Below, piece after piece: positions 28,341-37,682 of a stretch of DNA of 64,000 nt. The stretch covers positions 1-64,000 of the forward strand of contig CAJQKV010000027.1 in assembly GCA_905479015.1 (NCBI GenBank). The letters run 5' to 3'. This DNA is from an uncultured Cyclobacteriaceae bacterium (GTDB lineage Bacteria > Bacteroidota > Bacteroidia > Cytophagales > Cyclobacteriaceae). The notes beneath the pieces were generated by a model. That model searched no databases, was not told where the DNA came from, and was given only the letters and a program-made list of their open reading frames with translations. A program made the position numbers and the translations under genes. How positions within the stretch are numbered: position 1 is the stretch's first letter; the number at the start of each line of letters is the position of its first letter.

Positions 28341-30184
28341 AAGGGTTTACTAATTTTAGTTTTATTACCAAAGTTATCTTCAACTTCTAACACGAAAAGG
28401 CCTTTTATGGGCTTTTCCTCGTTTTTCGGACGTGCTGATAGTACATTCTTCTTAGCATCATATTCCATTAACAAAAAATGGTCATCAAGAGTTGCATGAT
28501 AAGACTTAATTCCTGATTTGAGATCTTTTATCATAAATCTGAGACCCATTCTATCCCAAGATATGGGTTTAATAACGGGCTTTATGGTGTCATTATCTAG
28601 CGTGAACGTCCCTAATTCCCGGGTTTTAAAAGTAAAACGGCCTGCAGTATTTTGCTCGCTTCCAACATAATCTAAGCGATTTTTTTTATCTACTTTAAAT
28701 ACTTGGTATTGATTTTTTTGAGGATCAGTGTCATGGAGAGAAATGATAACGTCTTTTCTTAAAGGGACGGTTCGGTCATTAAAGGTATAAACCAACTTCT
28801 CCTGTAAGGAATCATATTCTTTGGTAAACTGTAAATAAAGGGTGTCAAACAATGATTTTTTATTGACCTCTAGAATAAAATCTTCATTATGAAATGAATA
28901 ATCGATACCCGAAGGTATTTCAGTGAAAAAATGGGGTTGAATCTTCAAGTTTCCTGATTCGATAAAATCGGGCAATCCAGACCTCAAATCCCACAAATAA
29001 TAATACTGGTTTTCATTTGATAAATAGGGTTGAAGGGGAATGAATGCGTCCTCGAGGAAGATCTGAGATGAAGCATCAGTACTCACATAATGCAATTGAT
29101 TTTCATCTATTTCAAAGGTGGTCACATGTGGGAAGTAATTATCGTAAGGGCCTTCATTATTTAACGTCGCTTGAAGGGTAGAAATATTTTGATGATTATC
29201 CTTTAATATGATTTCCAATTCATGAGGGATTTCGTCAAAAAGATAACCTTGATTGGTTTTTATATAAAAATCGAGCTTATTTCCATCCGCTTTATATAAT
29301 TTATTGAGGGTGATGTGTTTGTCTATCGCATAGGGGTAGTCAATATGGGCTGATATGTCTCGCTGTTTAGCAAAAGACATTGATTTTTTGAGTTGATGAA
29401 ATAGGGTATCTTGATTGACTTTAAGTATGATTTCTGGAATTCCATTTCGATTGGGTGCGCCGCTCATATTATCATAATGATATATTTCAATTCCAATATT
29501 TCCCGAGAGATGAATGGATTTTTGAATGCTAAACAGATTATTTTTTTTAGTAGGTTGAACCAATAGGGTACCATAAGCACCATTGACGCGAGCATCGAGA
29601 TCAAGGCATTTAAATGCAAGATATTTTATTCTAGGGGCGATATTATCTTGAATTTCACTGAATGAAAACTCATCAAATGGATTGAGGAATTCTTGCTTTG
29701 CATTTCTCATTTCAAAATGAAGATGGGGTCCTGAGGAAGACCCACTATTCCCTGAGTAACCTATGGTATCTCCCTGATTGAAATAAAATTTGTTTTTTTG
29801 AGGAAACAATTGAATAGGATAAGTTTCTTTTTGATATTGTTGGTTAAGAGTATAATTTTCTAAATCCTCCTCAAAACGCTGAAGGTGGGCATATACAGAT
29901 GTTTTCCCGTCTAAGTGGGTTAGATAAAGTACATGACCGTAGCCCCCTTCACTGACGCCAATCCTTGATACATATCCATTGGCAATGGCTAGCACTGGAA
30001 TGCCGATTTTACCCTCTGTTTTGATGTCGAGGCCTGCATGAAAGTGGTTATGTCGAATTTCTCCCATGGTACCCGCCAAGTATTGTTGTGACCCGCTGTT
30101 GATGGGGAAGATATATTTTGGAGTGACTTGAGCCTTTACAAGAAAGGGAAGTAACCCAATAATGAAGAAACTAACGTATCTCAA
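28337..30184 (-). CDS. M23 family metallopeptidase
   Basis: A secreted LytM-type peptidase that would cleave peptidoglycan cross-links. The zinc ligands are visible in RHNHFHAGLDI and in SGPHLHFEMRN, with VYAHLQRF between. The catalytic domain sits at the N-terminus (mature residues about 20-190), followed by some 400 residues of beta-rich sequence. The frame is open from TTG 30232, but TTG at 30184 gives an ideal signal peptide (RYVSFFIIGLLPFLVKA-Q) and only a 14-bp overlap with the upstream gene; no ATG is available. Start uncertain; family secure. Confidence 0.85.
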   Translation of the reverse strand: MRYVSFFIIGLLPFLVKAQVTPKYIFPINSGSQQYLAGTMGEIRHNHFHAGLDIKTEGKIGIPVLAIANGYVSRIGVSEGGYGHVLYLTHLDGKTSVYAHLQRFEEDLENYTLNQQYQKETYPIQLFPQKNKFYFNQGDTIGYSGNSGSSSGPHLHFEMRNAKQEFLNPFDEFSFSEIQDNIAPRIKYLAFKCLDLDARVNGAYGTLLVQPTKKNNLFSIQKSIHLSGNIGIEIYHYDNMSGAPNRNGIPEIILKVNQDTLFHQLKKSMSFAKQRDISAHIDYPYAIDKHITLNKLYKADGNKLDFYIKTNQGYLFDEIPHELEIILKDNHQNISTLQATLNNEGPYDNYFPHVTTFEIDENQLHYVSTDASSQIFLEDAFIPLQPYLSNENQYYYLWDLRSGLPDFIESGNLKIQPHFFTEIPSGIDYSFHNEDFILEVNKKSLFDTLYLQFTKEYDSLQEKLVYTFNDRTVPLRKDVIISLHDTDPQKNQYQVFKVDKKNRLDYVGSEQNTAGRFTFKTRELGTFTLDNDTIKPVIKPISWDRMGLRFMIKDLKSGIKSYHATLDDHFLLMEYDAKKNVLSARPKNEEKPIKGLFVLEVEDNFGNKTKISKPL

Positions 30185-30779
30185 AATGAAACATATTTTG
30201 GGATTCAATAAAGCCTTCAAGTTGATCTCCAATTTTGATGGGCCCTACGCCTTCAGGAGTGCCAGTAAACAATATATCTCCCTTTTTTAAAGTCATATAT
30301 TGGGATACGTAGGCAATCATTTCATCAATAGACCACAGCATAAGCGAAGTATTAGACGATTGAACGGTAATGTTATTCAATTTCAATGAAAAGTTGAGGT
30401 CTTGTACGTTAAAAGGATGCTTATTGATAAAGTTCGAAATGGGAGCTGAGCCATTGAAACCCTTAGCTAGATCCCATGGCAAGCCTTTAGCTTTGGCTTT
30501 ACTTTGTAGGTCTCTAGCGGTTAAATCAATGCCCAATCCAATTTCGTCGTAATACTTGTGTGCAAAGTTGGCAGGAATAGATTTACCGACTTTTTTAATT
30601 TTAACCAAAATTTCAACTTCGTAGTGAATATCAGTCGAAAAGTCAGGATAGTAAAAAGGATCATTATTTTTGATGAGTGCCGAGTCTGGCTTCAAGAAAA
30701 TAATGGGGCTTTCTGGTTTTTCATTTCCCAGTTCTTGGATATGCTTCACATAATTGCGGCCTATGCAAATGAGTTTCAT
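30171..30779 (-). CDS. Fumarylacetoacetate hydrolase family protein
   Basis: A 202-residue FAH-fold enzyme. Conserved elements include IGRNYVKHIQELGN at the start, the metal-binding HYEVEILV, GLGIDLTARDLQ, and TGTPEGVGPI near the end. Short members of this family act as acylpyruvases or oxaloacetate decarboxylases; the substrate is not known here. It lies 5 bp downstream of mtaB and overlaps the M23 gene. Confidence 0.88.
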   Translation of the reverse strand: MKLICIGRNYVKHIQELGNEKPESPIIFLKPDSALIKNNDPFYYPDFSTDIHYEVEILVKIKKVGKSIPANFAHKYYDEIGLGIDLTARDLQSKAKAKGLPWDLAKGFNGSAPISNFINKHPFNVQDLNFSLKLNNITVQSSNTSLMLWSIDEMIAYVSQYMTLKKGDILFTGTPEGVGPIKIGDQLEGFIESQNMFHFEIR

Positions 30780-30784
30780 ACTTT

Positions 30785-32107
30785 CTATTTAAGGATGGGT
30801 AAATATTCTTCTATTTCTAAGACTTGAAAGTTGCCTTTTTTATCCAACTCAGACAATCTTACTTTTTTTAGTTCATTGGTGAGCATCGGATCATATTTTG
30901 CAGTAATACGAACATAGTTCTCTGTATAGCCTTGCATCTCCCCATCTTCAATATTGTCTTCAAATAAAACCGTTCTTATTTGGTCTTTTTGGGTTTCATA
31001 AAAGTACCTCTTTTTCTTTTCAGAAAGTGTTCTAAGCATAACAGATCGTTTCTGTCTTTCTTTTTTAGGTACCGGATTCGCCATTTCAAAAGCCCGGGTA
31101 TTTTCTCTTTCAGAATAGGTAAATACATGAAGATAAGAAACATCCAACTCACGTAAAAAATCATAAGTCTTCAAATATTCTGCTTTAGTTTCACCCGGGA
31201 ACCCTGTGATCACATCAACGCCTATACAACAATGGGGCATGATGGCTTTGATTTTTTTAATTCGTTCAGCATATAAACTTGTATCATATCTTCGTTTCAT
31301 ATCATGCAATATGAGGTCACTTCCTGATTGAAGTGGAATATGAAAATGGGGGACAAACCTTTTCGATTTCGCTACAAAATCAATGATTTTTTCGGTTAAT
31401 AAGTTGGGCTCTATCGAAGAGATTCGAAATCTATCAATGCCTTCAACATTATCTAGTGCTTTAAGTAGATCGATGAACTTTTCTTTTCGCTTTCCTCCTT
31501 GAATGCCAAAATCTCCAATATTGACTCCCGTCAGGACTATTTCTTTTACTTCCGTTAAAGCAATTTGGTTGGCTTGATTAAGTATGTTTTCGATAGATTC
31601 ACTTCGGCTTTTACCTCTGGCTAAAGGAATGGTGCAGAAGCCACATTTATAATTGCAGCCGTCTTGGACTTTAAGGAATGTTCGAGTTCTATCTCCATAA
31701 GAATGAGACGCATTAAAGACATCGGCAGTTTTGATTTCGGAAGTAAAAACTTGAGTTTTGGATTGAGGGATGAATTCCTCGATATAATCAAACATTCTAA
31801 ATTTTTCAGCAGCACCCAAAACGGCATCAACTCCTAAAATATTACTGATTTCTTTGGGTTTCAGTTGGGCATAGCAACCTATGATGGCCACAAAAGATTC
31901 AGGCGCGATTTTTTTAGCTTCACGAACTATTTTAGCACATTTTTTATCTGCATTATCCGTTACAGAACAGGTATTAATAATGAAGATATCCGGAGCTTGA
32001 TCAAAGGGTACTTTGCGATAGCCCCTGGCTTCAAAGGATCTTGCGATGGTTGATGTTTCCGAAAAATTCAACTTACAGCCCAGCGTATAGAAAGCAACTT
32101 TTTTCAT
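30785..32107 (-). CDS. mtaB: tRNA t6A37 methylthiotransferase MtaB
   Basis: A 440-residue radical-SAM enzyme that adds the methylthio group to t6A37 in tRNAs reading ANN codons. The N-terminal iron-sulfur domain has Cys in TLGCKLNFSET, INTCSVTDNADKKCAK and IIGCYAQL; the radical-SAM CxxxCxxC is GCNYKCGFCTIPLARG (about residues 150-165); a TRAM domain closes the protein. The TDNADKKC form marks MtaB (YqeV) rather than MiaB. Confidence 0.92.
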   Translation of the reverse strand: MKKVAFYTLGCKLNFSETSTIARSFEARGYRKVPFDQAPDIFIINTCSVTDNADKKCAKIVREAKKIAPESFVAIIGCYAQLKPKEISNILGVDAVLGAAEKFRMFDYIEEFIPQSKTQVFTSEIKTADVFNASHSYGDRTRTFLKVQDGCNYKCGFCTIPLARGKSRSESIENILNQANQIALTEVKEIVLTGVNIGDFGIQGGKRKEKFIDLLKALDNVEGIDRFRISSIEPNLLTEKIIDFVAKSKRFVPHFHIPLQSGSDLILHDMKRRYDTSLYAERIKKIKAIMPHCCIGVDVITGFPGETKAEYLKTYDFLRELDVSYLHVFTYSERENTRAFEMANPVPKKERQKRSVMLRTLSEKKKRYFYETQKDQIRTVLFEDNIEDGEMQGYTENYVRITAKYDPMLTNELKKVRLSELDKKGNFQVLEIEEYLPILK

Positions 32108-32220
32108 TCTAATGCAAATATAATCAGTGGATAGGAGTTCGACTAGGATATGTAGACAGCATTCTCTAATTGAAATAAAAAATTTACGAAAGGCTTTATT
32201 TAAAGAAATATTCTAATGAA

Positions 32221-32886
32221 CTATAAATTCGCACTGAAAGCGTAGGAAATTATATTTGCGCCCATCTTCAACGCCTTCAACCTTACATCTGCAGGATCAT
32301 TATGTATGGAGGCATCTTCCCAACCATTGCCTAGGTCACATTCATAGGTGTAAAAGACAACGAGTTTGCCTTCATGGAATATCCCAAAACCTTGTGGGGG
32401 CTGTCCATCATGTTGGTGAATTTTGGGAAGACCTCTATCAAAATCATAATATTGATGGTAGATTTCGTGATCAAAAGGAAGTTCTACCCACTCGTTATTT
32501 GGAAATACTTTTTTAATCTCTAGTCGAATAAAGGGATCTAAACCATAATTATCATCAATGTGAAGGAAGCCACCGGAGGTCAGATATTTTCTGAGATTGC
32601 TGGATTGGATAGCGTTGAAATCGACATTTCCATGACCCGTCATGTAAACATAGGGATACAAAAACAGATCAGGGCTACCTGCGTCCACCTGATCTTCATT
32701 TTTATACAAATCTGTTTTTATATTTTCATTAGTGAAGGCGATCAAATTTGGCAGTGCCGTTCTGTTTGCATACCAATCACCGCCGCCATCATATTTTAAT
32801 CGGGCAATTTTCATTTCTTGTGCAAGTGAGACCCGAGCAGATAAAATGACAAGTAGGATCATCCCATAAATATTTCTTTTTTTCAT
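32221..32886 (-). CDS. Secreted DUF4159 protein
   Basis: A 221-residue protein with a signal peptide cut after SLAQ (about residue 23). The mature part matches DUF4159: KIARLKYDGGGDWYANRTALPN at the start, YMTGHGNVDF, the GGFLHIDDNYG core and a C-terminal alpha/beta segment, a class-I glutamine-amidotransferase-like fold without an obvious catalytic Cys. Often found in Bacteroidota near MoxR/VWA clusters; here such a cluster lies 22 kb away. Function unknown. Confidence 0.82.
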   Translation of the reverse strand: MKKRNIYGMILLVILSARVSLAQEMKIARLKYDGGGDWYANRTALPNLIAFTNENIKTDLYKNEDQVDAGSPDLFLYPYVYMTGHGNVDFNAIQSSNLRKYLTSGGFLHIDDNYGLDPFIRLEIKKVFPNNEWVELPFDHEIYHQYYDFDRGLPKIHQHDGQPPQGFGIFHEGKLVVFYTYECDLGNGWEDASIHNDPADVRLKALKMGANIISYAFSANL

Positions 32887-33543
32887 TTAAAATAAATCAT
32901 ACAACGTTTGAATATTGATTTCAGAAAAGTCATTGATGACCAGATCAGCATTTAATGCTGATCTTTCGTGCGAAGTGGCCAAAGCTATCACTTTTGATCC
33001 TGCTGCTTTTCCTGCTTCGATACCTGCGAGCGCATCTTCAAAAACGATACATTGTTCATTGGGTAATCCTATAGACTGGGCACATTTTTGATATATTTCT
33101 GGATGGGGCTTTCCTTTGGTTACTGATCGATCATCAAGAATCGTTTTAAAATAATGACCGATGCCCAATCCGTTTATGGTAAAACTGACATTTTCTTTAG
33201 GCGCGCTGGTGCCTATGCACATAGGAATTTTGTGTTCTTGTGCATTACTTAGGAAGCTCCACAATCCTTTGGTAGGCGTTAAAAAAGGTTGATATAAATT
33301 ACGATAGAGGACTTCTTTTTCTATTCCGATTCTTTTCACTTCTTCTTCTGAGGCATTTTTTTGGAGAAACCTGACGACTTCCCCGATCGTTCTGCCATTC
33401 ATGTGATTTCGATAATCTTCTTCATTTAGATCTAGATCATAAGTTTTGGCCAACGCTTGCCAGGCTCTGTAGTGATATATATGATTGTCAACGATGACTC
33501 CATCCATATCGAAGAGCAATCCAATTCTTTGTTTATTCTGCAT
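32887..33543 (-). CDS. HAD-superfamily phosphatase/beta-phosphoglucomutase-like
   Basis: A 218-residue HAD hydrolase of subfamily IA. Motif I is FDMDGVIVDNHIYHYRAW, motif II GTSAPKENV, motif III KGKPHPEIY, and motif IV VFEDALAGIEAGKAAGSKV. The motif I extension and helical cap resemble beta-phosphoglucomutase, but simple sugar phosphatases look the same. It directly abuts the DUF4159 gene on the same strand. Confidence 0.88.
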   Translation of the reverse strand: MQNKQRIGLLFDMDGVIVDNHIYHYRAWQALAKTYDLDLNEEDYRNHMNGRTIGEVVRFLQKNASEEEVKRIGIEKEVLYRNLYQPFLTPTKGLWSFLSNAQEHKIPMCIGTSAPKENVSFTINGLGIGHYFKTILDDRSVTKGKPHPEIYQKCAQSIGLPNEQCIVFEDALAGIEAGKAAGSKVIALATSHERSALNADLVINDFSEINIQTLYDLF

Positions 33544-33739
33544 TTTTTGAACTTTTTAGATGAGTAATAAGGATGGCTTCAGAAGTTTGGTTCAACTTAT
33601 TGATGCTAAATAAACGAATTTTCTGCAATAATCAATTTAGAAAATAACCTACTTATTGAGCAATTATAGGCACTTTTTTAGTCTTTTCAAAGTACGGGTA
33701 GAAGATTGGTGGAATGAATTTGTTAAGTCAATTTTAAGG

Positions 33740-34015
33740 TTAAAACTGCATCATTTTTTCTCTTTTCCTTAGCCCTTTATCGCGCTTCTCATGCCATTGA
33801 ATGCACATTAACTGATCTTTCATGCTAGAAGAAAAGGCAAATCTATAGTCGTGATTATATTTATCTTGAACTGAAGGAATCTTTGGTTTTTTGTATCCAC
33901 TTTCTTGTCCTCCACTAAAGCTTTTTTTGTATCACGACATTCTCTTGAACAGTATCTACTGCTCTCACTTACTAGTAAAATAAATAAAACAACTAGGCTT
34001 GGCGCAGGCTTTCAT
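33740..34015 (-). pseudogene. Decayed gene with N-terminal Cys4 zinc-finger-like motif
   Basis: From ATG 34015 the minus strand encodes MKACAKPSCFIYFTSK, then stops. Shifting one base continues ESSRYCSRECRDTKKALVED..., completing a C-x4-C ... C-x3-C pattern like the zinc fingers of many small Bacteroidota proteins (consensus CANPxC...KYCSxxCR). A second shift near 33860 gives KYNHDYRFAFSSSMKDQLM and a coding-like basic tail ending at TAA 33740. Two frameshifts joining coding-like segments suggest a dead gene. The original function is unknown. Confidence 0.4.
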
Positions 34016-34147
34016 TTGTGGATCATGATGATATAATTACCTTTAACAGTTTTGAATATGTGTAGTTGTGATAATGAGATTACAAAAATTTCTTCTGGAA
34101 CTTTACTTTTGAATAGTCTCTGACTGCTCAAATCGATGCAAATAGCA

Positions 34148-34184
34148 GCCACAACTAGCCATTGTTGTAGCTAGTTGTTGTGGC
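34148..34184 (-). terminator. Hairpin downstream of the amine oxidase gene
   Basis: ACAACTAGC pairs with GCTAGTTGT (9 bp), extended by GCC/GGC across a three-base bulge. It lies 9 bases after the oxidase stop. There is no clear T-tract, so termination is only probable. Confidence 0.4.
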
Positions 34185-34192
34185 GTATATAA

Positions 34193-35440
34193 TTACTCTA
34201 ATATTTGCTCGACAACATCATAACCCGATAGTATAGCACTTTGCACAGAGCCGCGGATTATATAAAAACCTCGATTAGGGGTGATTCCATGAGTATTATA
34301 AGTTTCTCCAGCAAAATACACTTTATCATCAAGAGAGTCATTTAATTTTATAGCTGATTTCTCAAAATCAGATGTCCAAGTCCCTTGGGTAAAGGTATGT
34401 TGACCCCAATCCTCGTATATATAAGATCCTAGATAATTTTGAGAGGCAAGTCCGTTAAAATAACCATCTAACTCTTGAATTACAGAACTTACAATTGAAT
34501 CTGAATTGCCCAATAAATAATATTCTTGAGCTGAAATACCTGTAGACAATAACCCTAAAACATGATCTTGCGATTCCTTACCATAAGCAGCATCATAATA
34601 TGTTTTTTCTCCACTACTTGTTTCAGATGAAATAACATCTGGATAGAATTGATCAGAAAACCGCATAAACAATTTAAACCCTGGCAAAAATTCAATATCT
34701 TGAATAGCAGTGATTTTTTTTGCGGGTAATGGAGGGTTGAAAGTAATAGCGTTGGACCTAAGTACACCTATAGAAACAGTTAGAATCACTTTATCAGCTT
34801 TATATTCCATACCATTTTCTGTCGTCAATACTACTTGATCTCCCGTGTAGTTTATAGTTGTAATCCTAGCATTATAGATGATATTTTGTTCGATATTTTG
34901 CGCAAAATTTTCATGAATAAAATCATACCACGTCGTATTCTTAAATTTATATTCTGTTATATACCCTGCATAATAATCAATCATTTCTTCATTTGGGATT
35001 TGTGAAATAATATTATCAACTACCTGCTGAACATTCATGGGTTGATATAAAATAGTTTCAACATTTGGTTCATTTCCTGGTTGATCTATTAAAAAGTTCA
35101 AAATCGATTTATCTTCATGAATCCACTCAGCACCTAAATCGATAGGAAAATCTGCAAAATTTTCATTTTTCTGGATCCTACAACCAAGTTTGTCAGTTGC
35201 TTCTAATATTTGATAGCTAATTCCTTCCTTTTCCAATTTTTTGGCAGCAGCTAATCCAGAAGCTCCTGCACCTACGATGATTACATTTCCTTGAAACCCA
35301 TTTTCGATATTTCCTTGAAGCTCGTTTTCGGGATTCCCAGAAGTATTTGGATTTTCATCTTTGTTGCAAGCCATAAATGAAAATGGAAGAACAAGGAATG
35401 ATAATGAAAAAAGAGATTTAATTTTAATTAGTTCTTTCAT
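34193..35440 (-). CDS. Surface-lipoprotein FAD amine oxidase
   Basis: A 415-residue flavin amine oxidase-type protein. ATG 35440 gives a lipoprotein signal with Cys25 in PFSFMAC, followed by NKDEN, which fits the K-(D/E)2 lipoprotein export signal of Bacteroidota, so cell-surface exposure is predicted. After a linker containing two copies of an 8-residue repeat comes the FAD Rossmann motif VIIVGAGASGLAAAKKLEKE (about residues 52-71) and the GAEWIH segment. The C-terminal YFAGE...TPNRGF carries the second FAD contact, as in plant-type polyamine oxidases. The likely substrate is an amine or polyamine outside the cell. Unusually, the signal lacks a twin-arginine motif although the enzyme binds FAD. 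Confidence 0.82.
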   Translation of the reverse strand: MKELIKIKSLFSLSFLVLPFSFMACNKDENPNTSGNPENELQGNIENGFQGNVIIVGAGASGLAAAKKLEKEGISYQILEATDKLGCRIQKNENFADFPIDLGAEWIHEDKSILNFLIDQPGNEPNVETILYQPMNVQQVVDNIISQIPNEEMIDYYAGYITEYKFKNTTWYDFIHENFAQNIEQNIIYNARITTINYTGDQVVLTTENGMEYKADKVILTVSIGVLRSNAITFNPPLPAKKITAIQDIEFLPGFKLFMRFSDQFYPDVISSETSSGEKTYYDAAYGKESQDHVLGLLSTGISAQEYYLLGNSDSIVSSVIQELDGYFNGLASQNYLGSYIYEDWGQHTFTQGTWTSDFEKSAIKLNDSLDDKVYFAGETYNTHGITPNRGFYIIRGSVQSAILSGYDVVEQILE

Positions 35441-35522
35441 GTGTGTAGATATTTTAAAAATCATCAAGACGCAAGATTAATTGATTCTCATCTGAATTCA
35501 TTTGACATTTATCACAAAGCCA

Positions 35523-36110
35523 TTACTTAGATCTTATTCTACTCAACGTTTCTCTAGTTACTCCTAGATATGATGCGATATCAGTAAGGGAGACTTCTTG
35601 AAATATTTCGGGAGTTGATTCATAAAGTACTTTATAGCGTTTTTTACTGGTCATGAACTGTAATTGATAGAGTCTTTCCTCAAGATATAGGGTATGTTCT
35701 ATGATAATACCATTCATCAGGTGACTAATGGACAAATCTGTTAGTGTTAGCTCTTTTATTTTTTCGATATTGAATTTTATCAATTCTGAATCCTCTAATA
35801 ATTCAATCGTTTCTTTTGAGGGTAAGCCTTCATATGTTGTAATTGTTCCAACAACTTCATTTTTGAATGCGAACCACATGCATACTTCTCTTGATTCTTT
35901 TGAATAGTAAGATTTGACACCTCCTTTTAAGATTAAGTAGAAATAACGATGTCTCTTTCCTTCAGAAATTAATTTTGTACCCTTGGTAGATTTTAAATAT
36001 GAAGCATGCTTCATAAAGGCATCCAGAGACGCTTCTTCTAAGTTAGGGAAGAATGATTTCAATATTTTTTGAAGCTCTGACTTAGACATTCTTTTTTCTG
36101 TTAAAATCAT
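35523..36110 (-). CDS. Crp/Fnr-family transcriptional regulator
   Basis: A 195-residue protein with an N-terminal cyclic-nucleotide-binding-type beta-roll (about residues 25-120, including SEGKRHRYFYLILKGGVKSYY) and a short C-terminal winged helix (TDIASYLGVTRETLSRIRSK). The effector pocket is not conserved enough to predict cAMP binding. It lies 82 bp upstream of the amine oxidase on the same strand and may regulate it. ATG at 36089 is an alternative start. Confidence 0.88.
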   Translation of the reverse strand: MILTEKRMSKSELQKILKSFFPNLEEASLDAFMKHASYLKSTKGTKLISEGKRHRYFYLILKGGVKSYYSKESREVCMWFAFKNEVVGTITTYEGLPSKETIELLEDSELIKFNIEKIKELTLTDLSISHLMNGIIIEHTLYLEERLYQLQFMTSKKRYKVLYESTPEIFQEVSLTDIASYLGVTRETLSRIRSK

Positions 36111-36152
36111 ACTAGGGCTTTTATGCTGATTAGATTCTATTAATTTTGTAAC

Positions 36153-37682
36153 ATGTTAGATAAAATTCTGATCATTGATTTTGGTTCCCAATATACACAA
36201 TTGATTGCTCGAAGGGTTCGAGAATTAAATGTATACTGTGAAATTCATCCTTTTAATAAATCAAATGAAGTGGCTCTTGACAGCTTCATTGGTGTTATTT
36301 TATCGGGAAGTCCTTGTTCTGTTTTGGATGAAGAGGCACCAGATGTGGCGCTTGAAGTTTTTGGAAATTTACCTTTATTGGGCGTTTGTTATGGTGCCCA
36401 ATTGTTAGCCAAAAAAATGGGGGGAAAAGTAGCCAAATCAGCGCATCGAGAATACGGACGGGCCAACTTGAATCAAGTGAAGGATGTGACAGATTTATTG
36501 AGTCAAGTTAATGTTGGGAGTACGGTATGGATGTCTCATGGAGACACCATAGTGGAGTTACCTGAAGTATTTGAACAAATAGCCTCTACTGAAAACATAC
36601 CTGTTGCAGCTTTTAAATGGAAGGATAGGCCTGTTTATGGCATTCAATTTCATCCAGAGGTGACGCATTCTGAACAAGGTAAGCAGCTGATTGAAAATTT
36701 CATTGTAAAAATATGTGGGGCGAGTCAATCATGGACTTCAGATCTTTTCGCAGAGTCTACCATAGCTAAATTGAAAGAAAAAATAGGTAATGACAAGGTC
36801 GTTATGGGGTTGTCAGGAGGTGTGGATAGTTCGGTCGCTGCCGTACTGATAGACAAAGCCATAGGTGAGAATCTGTATTGTATATTTGTAGACAACGGGT
36901 TACTTCGAAAAAACGAATTTGAGGAAGTACTTACTTCATACAAAGGATTGGGCTTGAATGTGAAAGGCGTTGATGCTAAATCATTGTTCTATGACGCATT
37001 GGAAGGTTTGGAAGAACCTGAGGCCAAGCGAAAGGCTATTGGACGTGTATTCATTGATGTCTTTGAGCAAGAAGCTAAAAAAATCAAAAATGTTAAATGG
37101 CTCGGTCAAGGAACAATTTATCCTGATGTCATAGAGTCCGTTTCCGTAAATGGGACTTCGGTAACCATCAAATCACATCACAACGTCGGTGGCTTGCCAG
37201 AAAAAATGAATTTAAAGGTATTGGAACCATTAAACACTTTGTTTAAAGACGAAGTGCGAAAGGTTGGGGCCACCCTTGATATTTCAAAAGAGATCTTAGG
37301 AAGGCATCCTTTTCCCGGGCCAGGATTAGGCATACGTATTTTAGGAAGCATCAATGCTGAAAAGGTACGTATCCTTCAGGAAGTAGATCATATTTTTATT
37401 CAAGGACTTAAAGATGAAGGCCTCTATCATCAGGTCTGGCAGGCAGGGGCTATGTTGCTTCCAGTTCAGTCCGTTGGGGTGATGGGTGATGAGCGGACTT
37501 ATGAGCAGGTGGTCGCATTAAGGGCAGTATCTAGCTTGGATGGCATGACTGCAGATTGGTGTTATTTGCCGTATGAATTTTTGGGTCGCATGTCTAATCA
37601 CATTATAAATAAAGTGAAGGGAGTCAATAGGGTTGTATACGACATCTCTTCTAAACCACCTGCAACCATAGAGTGGGAGTAA
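36153..37682 (+). CDS. guaA: GMP synthase (glutamine-hydrolysing)
   Basis: A 509-residue two-domain enzyme making GMP from XMP. The class I amidotransferase domain has the nucleophile Cys in [12 protein letters not shown] (about residue 78) and the His/Glu in [12 protein letters not shown]; the PP-loop ATPase is [14 protein letters not shown] (about 217-230); the dimerisation domain ends in IEWE. Its TAA overlaps the next ATG (TAATG). Confidence 0.97.
   Translation: MLDKILIIDFGSQYTQLIARRVRELNVYCEIHPFNKSNEVALDSFIGVILSGSPCSVLDEEAPDVALEVFGNLPLLGVCYGAQLLAKKMGGKVAKSAHREYGRANLNQVKDVTDLLSQVNVGSTVWMSHGDTIVELPEVFEQIASTENIPVAAFKWKDRPVYGIQFHPEVTHSEQGKQLIENFIVKICGASQSWTSDLFAESTIAKLKEKIGNDKVVMGLSGGVDSSVAAVLIDKAIGENLYCIFVDNGLLRKNEFEEVLTSYKGLGLNVKGVDAKSLFYDALEGLEEPEAKRKAIGRVFIDVFEQEAKKIKNVKWLGQGTIYPDVIESVSVNGTSVTIKSHHNVGGLPEKMNLKVLEPLNTLFKDEVRKVGATLDISKEILGRHPFPGPGLGIRILGSINAEKVRILQEVDHIFIQGLKDEGLYHQVWQAGAMLLPVQSVGVMGDERTYEQVVALRAVSSLDGMTADWCYLPYEFLGRMSNHIINKVKGVNRVVYDISSKPPATIEWE

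Larger units (their letters stand above)
33544..34192. other. Gene-poor region with a decayed frame
   Basis: About 650 bp. It carries a broken zinc-finger-like gene on the minus strand (33740-34015), an unassigned 46-codon open stretch (about 34018-34160) and a hairpin at 34148-34184. The first 200 bp show nothing recognisable. Confidence 0.5.

Noticed and set aside
34016-34192. 46-codon open stretch on the minus strand (ends KGNYIIMIHK)
   Set aside because: Has no start codon or ribosome site and no recognisable family; may be part of the neighbouring decayed gene but cannot be supported.
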